Part shown: positions 60,873-64,000 of the stretch, in pieces
How the letters are laid out: every line of letters begins with the position of its first letter
Position numbering within the stretch: position 1 is the stretch's first letter
Assembly: GCF_005154805.1 (NCBI RefSeq)
Contig: NZ_CP039727.1
Span: 4,337,501 to 4,401,500 of the forward strand
DNA: 64,000 nucleotides
Source of the DNA: Bacillus sp. S3
GTDB lineage: Bacteria > Bacillota > Bacilli > Bacillales > Cytobacillaceae
Direction: 5' to 3'
The notes under the pieces: model-generated
What the model saw: only the letters and a program-made list of their open reading frames with translations
The model's database searches: none
What the model was told of the DNA's origin: nothing
Translations under genes and position numbers: made by a program

Positions 60873-62285
60873 ATGCTTTCACCTGAAATAAAAGAAAAAC
60901 TGCTATCTATTGTAACCAAGGAAAATTTCGCTGATTCCAAAACAGAACGGTTAGTTTACTCCTATGATGCGACGCCAAACTTTCAATCAATGCCGGATGC
61001 TGTCGTCAGCCCGCGCAATACTCAGGAAGTTTCCGAAATCCTGAAGGTTTGTAACGAATATAAGGTGCCGATTGTACCGCGCGGCTCCGGCACCAACCTT
61101 TGTGCCGGTACATGCCCAACGGAAGGCGGAATTGTCCTTCTTTTTAAACATATGAACAACATCCTGGAAATTGACGAAGAAAACTTGACAATCACTGTTC
61201 AGCCAGGTGTTATCACGCTGGATATGATTCATGCGATCGAGGAAAAGGGGCTGTTTTATCCTCCTGATCCAAGCTCGATGAAGATCTCGACCATTGGCGG
61301 CAATATTAATGAGAATTCCGGCGGTTTGCGTGGTCTCAAATATGGCGTGACACGCGATTATGTGATTGGTCTCGAGGCGGTCATGCCAAACGGCGATATT
61401 ATCCGCACTGGCGGAAAGCTGGCAAAGGATGTTGCCGGTTATGATTTGACAAGGCTGTTTGTCGGTTCAGAAGGAACACTTGGCATTATTACAGAAGCGA
61501 CTTTGAAACTGATTCCGATGCCGGAAACGCGAAAGACCATGCTTGCACTCTATCAAGACCTTAACGCAGCGGCAAAATCCGTTTCCAAGATTATTGCCAA
61601 TAAAATCATTCCGACCACCCTTGAGTTCCTAGATCAGCCGACACTACAGGTGGTCGAAGATTTTGCACAAATCGGTCTGCCGACCAATGTTCAAGCGGTG
61701 CTGCTAATCGAGCAGGATGGTCCTGTGGAAGTTGTCGAAAGCGATATGAAGAAAATCGCTGACGTGTGCAAACAGGAAAATGCCGTATCCATACAAGTAG
61801 CTGCTACAGAGGAAGAAGCTGATGCGTTAAGAACCGCCCGGCGCGCTGCTCTTTCTGCCGTCGCCCGTTTGAAACCGACAACAATATTGGAGGATGCAAC
61901 CGTGCCAAGGTCGGAAATTGCCAATATGGTGAAAGCGATTAATGAGATTACCGAAAAATATCAACTGACGATTTGTACCTTTGGCCACGCTGGGGACGGA
62001 AACCTCCACCCAACGTGTGCAACTGATGCCAGAAATCACGAAGAAATGGAACGCGTTGAAAAGGCGTTTGCGGAAATTTTTGATAAGGCCATTGAGTTAG
62101 GCGGAACCATTACCGGGGAACACGGCGTCGGTGCTATGAAGGCCCCGTATCTTGAGTGGAAGCTGAAGGCAGAGGGCATCGCGGCAATGAAAGCGATTAA
62201 ACAGGCATTTGATCCGAATAACATCATGAATCCAGGGAAAGTTTTTGCCAAAGACAGCAAGAAACGCGTGGTGGTGACAAGATGA
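60873..62285 (+). CDS. glcD: FAD-linked glycolate/D-lactate oxidase subunit GlcD
   Basis: 470 residues of the PCMH-type FAD family (YsfC in B. subtilis). FAD-binding: VPIVPRGSGTNLCAGTCPTEGGIVL, STIGGNINENSGGLRGLKYGVTRDYVIGLEAVMPNG; C-terminal cap with TFGHAGDGNLHPT and TGEHGVGAMK. It oxidises a 2-hydroxy acid with electrons passing to GlcF. AGAGGGGG precedes the ATG. Next to the mur genes, D-lactate from MurQ is an attractive substrate; glycolate is the alternative. Confidence 0.87.
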   Translation: MLSPEIKEKLLSIVTKENFADSKTERLVYSYDATPNFQSMPDAVVSPRNTQEVSEILKVCNEYKVPIVPRGSGTNLCAGTCPTEGGIVLLFKHMNNILEIDEENLTITVQPGVITLDMIHAIEEKGLFYPPDPSSMKISTIGGNINENSGGLRGLKYGVTRDYVIGLEAVMPNGDIIRTGGKLAKDVAGYDLTRLFVGSEGTLGIITEATLKLIPMPETRKTMLALYQDLNAAAKSVSKIIANKIIPTTLEFLDQPTLQVVEDFAQIGLPTNVQAVLLIEQDGPVEVVESDMKKIADVCKQENAVSIQVAATEEEADALRTARRAALSAVARLKPTTILEDATVPRSEIANMVKAINEITEKYQLTICTFGHAGDGNLHPTCATDARNHEEMERVEKAFAEIFDKAIELGGTITGEHGVGAMKAPYLEWKLKAEGIAAMKAIKQAFDPNNIMNPGKVFAKDSKKRVVVTR

Positions 62286-63604
62286 CAACGGTACAAGAAC
62301 AAGAGAAAATCCAAGAACAATTTAAAGTACGGATGAACGAGGATGAATTGTTAAACTGTATGCGCTGCGGCTTTTGTCTGCCCACCTGCCCTACTTATAT
62401 TGAATCGGGTTATAAGGAATCGCATTCTCCCCGGGGAAGAATTGCGCTTATGAAAGCAGTAGTCGACGGAATGATTGAGCCGGATGAGGATTTTGAGCGC
62501 TCGCTTGAATTATGCCTCGGCTGCCGGGCTTGTGAACCTGTTTGCCCTTCCGGAGTCAATTATGGTCATTTATTGGAGGATGCACGGGACATTATAAATC
62601 AAAATAAGAAGCATTCCTTACCGGTTAGGGTCGTTAGAAAAACCGTTTTTGAGGGACTATTTCCCCACCCTGAACGGATGCGCTGGACGGTTGGGATGCT
62701 TGGTTTCTATCAGCGCTCCGGGGTTCAGACACTTGCCAGAAAAATTGGCTTTTTAGGCCTGCTGCCTGAAAGCTTAGCGACAATGGAAAAAATCCTGCCG
62801 GCAGTGCCGACGTTGAAGGAAATGAAACATCGTCCTGAACAGCTGCCGGCTTTGACGAAAAAAGTCCATCGGGTTGCGTTTTTCAGCGGCTGTTTAATGG
62901 ATACGATGTTCATGAAGACAAACGATGCCACGATGAAGCTGCTGCAGTTAGCGGGGTGCGAGATTGTGATTCCGAAGAATCAAACCTGCTGCGGCGCTTT
63001 GCATGGTCACAGCGGTGAAAAAACAGAAGCGAAGAAGCTGGCCAAACGAAATATTATTGCCTTCGAAGAGCTGGACGTTGACTTTATCATAACCAACGCC
63101 GGAGGCTGCGGCGCGTTTTTAGTCGATTACGATCATTTGCTCAAGGATGATCCGGATTGGCGCGAGCGGGCGGGGGCATTTAAGGGGAAAATAAAAGACA
63201 TTTCCGAAGTATTAGCAACGGTTGATTTTCATAAAAAGGTACGGCTTGAGCTTCCGGCGCAAGTGATCACCTATCAGGATTCCTGTCATTTACGAAATGT
63301 GATGAAGACAGCGTCGGCGCCAAGGGAATTGCTTAGAGCGATTAAAGGCGCCGAATACATCGAAATGAAAGAGGCCGATCGCTGCTGCGGTTCTGCCGGA
63401 ATCTATAATATCGTCGAATCTGAAATGTCGATGGTCATGTTGGATTATAAAATGGAGCAGGCAAAGGAAACGCATGCCGCGACCATTGTGACTGCTAATC
63501 CCGGGTGTTTGTTACAAATGCAGCTTGGGATTGAACGCGAGGGCTTGTCTGGGAAAATGCGCGCTGTGCATATCGTCGATCTATTGGCAGAAGCGGTGAA
63601 ATAA
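62282..63604 (+). CDS. glcF: Glycolate/D-lactate oxidase iron-sulfur subunit GlcF
   Basis: 440 residues. Two [4Fe-4S] ferredoxin motifs, CMRCGFCLPTCPTY and CLGCRACEPVCPSG, and two CCG domains (NQTCCGALHGHSG, DRCCGSAGIYN) as in heterodisulfide-reductase-like subunits. It carries electrons from GlcD to the membrane quinone pool. Its ATG overlaps the glcD stop (ATGA), so the two are made together. Only GlcD and GlcF are present, with no GlcE, as in B. subtilis YsfC-YsfD. Confidence 0.88.
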   Translation: MTTVQEQEKIQEQFKVRMNEDELLNCMRCGFCLPTCPTYIESGYKESHSPRGRIALMKAVVDGMIEPDEDFERSLELCLGCRACEPVCPSGVNYGHLLEDARDIINQNKKHSLPVRVVRKTVFEGLFPHPERMRWTVGMLGFYQRSGVQTLARKIGFLGLLPESLATMEKILPAVPTLKEMKHRPEQLPALTKKVHRVAFFSGCLMDTMFMKTNDATMKLLQLAGCEIVIPKNQTCCGALHGHSGEKTEAKKLAKRNIIAFEELDVDFIITNAGGCGAFLVDYDHLLKDDPDWRERAGAFKGKIKDISEVLATVDFHKKVRLELPAQVITYQDSCHLRNVMKTASAPRELLRAIKGAEYIEMKEADRCCGSAGIYNIVESEMSMVMLDYKMEQAKETHAATIVTANPGCLLQMQLGIEREGLSGKMRAVHIVDLLAEAVK

Positions 63605-63621
63605 GACTAAACTATGATTGG

Positions 63622-63650
63622 AGGCTGCCTTTTATTAGGTAGTCTTTTTT
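63622..63650 (+). terminator. Terminator of glcDF
   Basis: Nine-pair stem AGGCTGCCT / AGGTAGTCT (two G-T pairs) followed by TTTTT. Confidence 0.7.
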
Positions 63651-63833
63651 ATTGAGGGAGTACTATGGGGTAAGGCGACCTGTTTTCAAAAAAATTCAAT
63701 AATTTTTGCAGAGAGCGTGACAGACACCTAAAATAGGATTAAAATCATCAATATGCAATAAGAAAAGCGAAAGCGCCCTGTTTAGCGGCGCATCTTATCG
63801 TATAAAGAAAGTTTGAGGAGGCCGCAGCACATT

Positions 63834-64000
63834 ATGCAGCTTAGCAGCGTAGAAATTGAGATTTTAAAAATTATTGAAGAGAACCATAAACTGCCGGTAG
63901 AATCCATCGCTTTAATGGCTTTATGCAGCGAAGAAACCGTCAGAAAGACGATTGAAAAATTAGAGTACGAAAAAATTATCATGAGTTACCCGACCTTGAT
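63834..64000 (+). CDS. Lrp/AsnC-type regulator, N-terminal part (runs off the window)
   Basis: 55 codons to the window edge. The peptide MQLSSVEIEILKIIEENHKL then SIALMALCSEETVRKTIEKLEYEKII reads as a winged HTH of the Lrp/AsnC type with short N-terminus (compare B. subtilis YugG). GAGGAGG lies 12 bases upstream of the ATG. The ligand-binding domain is outside the window. Confidence 0.65.
   Translation, partial: MQLSSVEIEILKIIEENHKLPVESIALMALCSEETVRKTIEKLEYEKIIMSYPTL

Noticed and set aside
63716-63728. Repeat-like CGTGACAGACACC after glcF
   Set aside because: Three mismatches to the core; could be a decayed copy but cannot be told from chance.

Overview
The window looks like chromosomal DNA of a low-GC, spore-forming Bacillaceae, probably of the Neobacillus/Bacillus type. 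The evidence is AGGAGG-type ribosome sites, frequent TTG/GTG starts, strong rho-independent terminators, cre (CcpA) sites, and close relatives of B. subtilis XpaC-YaaN, YodJ, GtaB, MnaA, YuxL, MurQ-MurR-MurP and YsfCD. All functional assignments come from reading translated sequence and remembered family motifs; no database search was run.

Layout. 0-10 kb: a secreted AmiE-like serine hydrolase followed by a truncated secreted protein; a 550-base gene-free stretch with AT-tracts and a phased array of DnaA boxes; a nirK-type copper nitrite reductase gene behind an Fnr/Crp-type site; a c-di-GMP-I riboswitch in front of a 54-residue protein; a YodJ-like carboxypeptidase; xpaC-yaaN; a His/Gln/Gly tandem-repeat protein; yaeR-like and mnaA genes. 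10-30 kb: cell-envelope genes (two amidases and an LRR/Fn3 protein, all with GW-type wall-binding repeats; an anchored trypsin-like protease; an LCP enzyme; gtaB), a ZIP transporter, a two-gene set of a PlsY-like acyltransferase plus a GNAT/class-V aminotransferase fusion, comM with a RAYT transposase gene, and a YyaE-like molybdoenzyme. 30-47 kb: a polyol-uptake and breakdown island, all on the minus strand: two PTS systems (glucitol type and galactitol type), a DXP-reductoisomerase-like (DRL) oxidoreductase, an acetoin-dehydrogenase-like E1a/E1b/E2/E3 complex, an AraD-like aldolase/epimerase, two SorC-type regulators and an MtlR-type regulator. 47-55 kb: galE, VanZ-like, purine permease, MFS, acetolactate-synthase-like and YuxL-like peptidase genes. 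55-64 kb: a muropeptide-recycling operon (murQ-murR-murP-mupG), a Cof-type phosphatase, glcD-glcF and the start of an Lrp/AsnC-type regulator.

How parts work together. Five promoters of the 30-47 kb island carry the same pair of half-sites (ACAAATGT-like) exactly 19 bp apart, in four of them just downstream of a recognisable -10. I infer one regulon. A coherent, to my knowledge undescribed, pathway follows: PTS uptake of a branched polyol such as 2-C-methyl-erythritol as its phosphate, DRL running in reverse to 1-deoxy-xylulose 5-phosphate, and cleavage of this alpha-hydroxy methyl ketone by the acetoin-dehydrogenase-like complex to acetyl-CoA and glyceraldehyde 3-phosphate. In the 55-63 kb region the murQ and Cof-phosphatase promoters share a TGAAAT-N3-ATTTCA operator that fits MurR, and GlcDF may oxidise the D-lactate that MurQ releases.

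A dispersed 13-bp repeat, GGTGTCAGGCACC (11 exact copies plus 4 with one mismatch, five of them in a longer ~50-bp form), runs through the whole window. With the RAYT transposase gene near 20 kb it looks like a REP/RAYT system.
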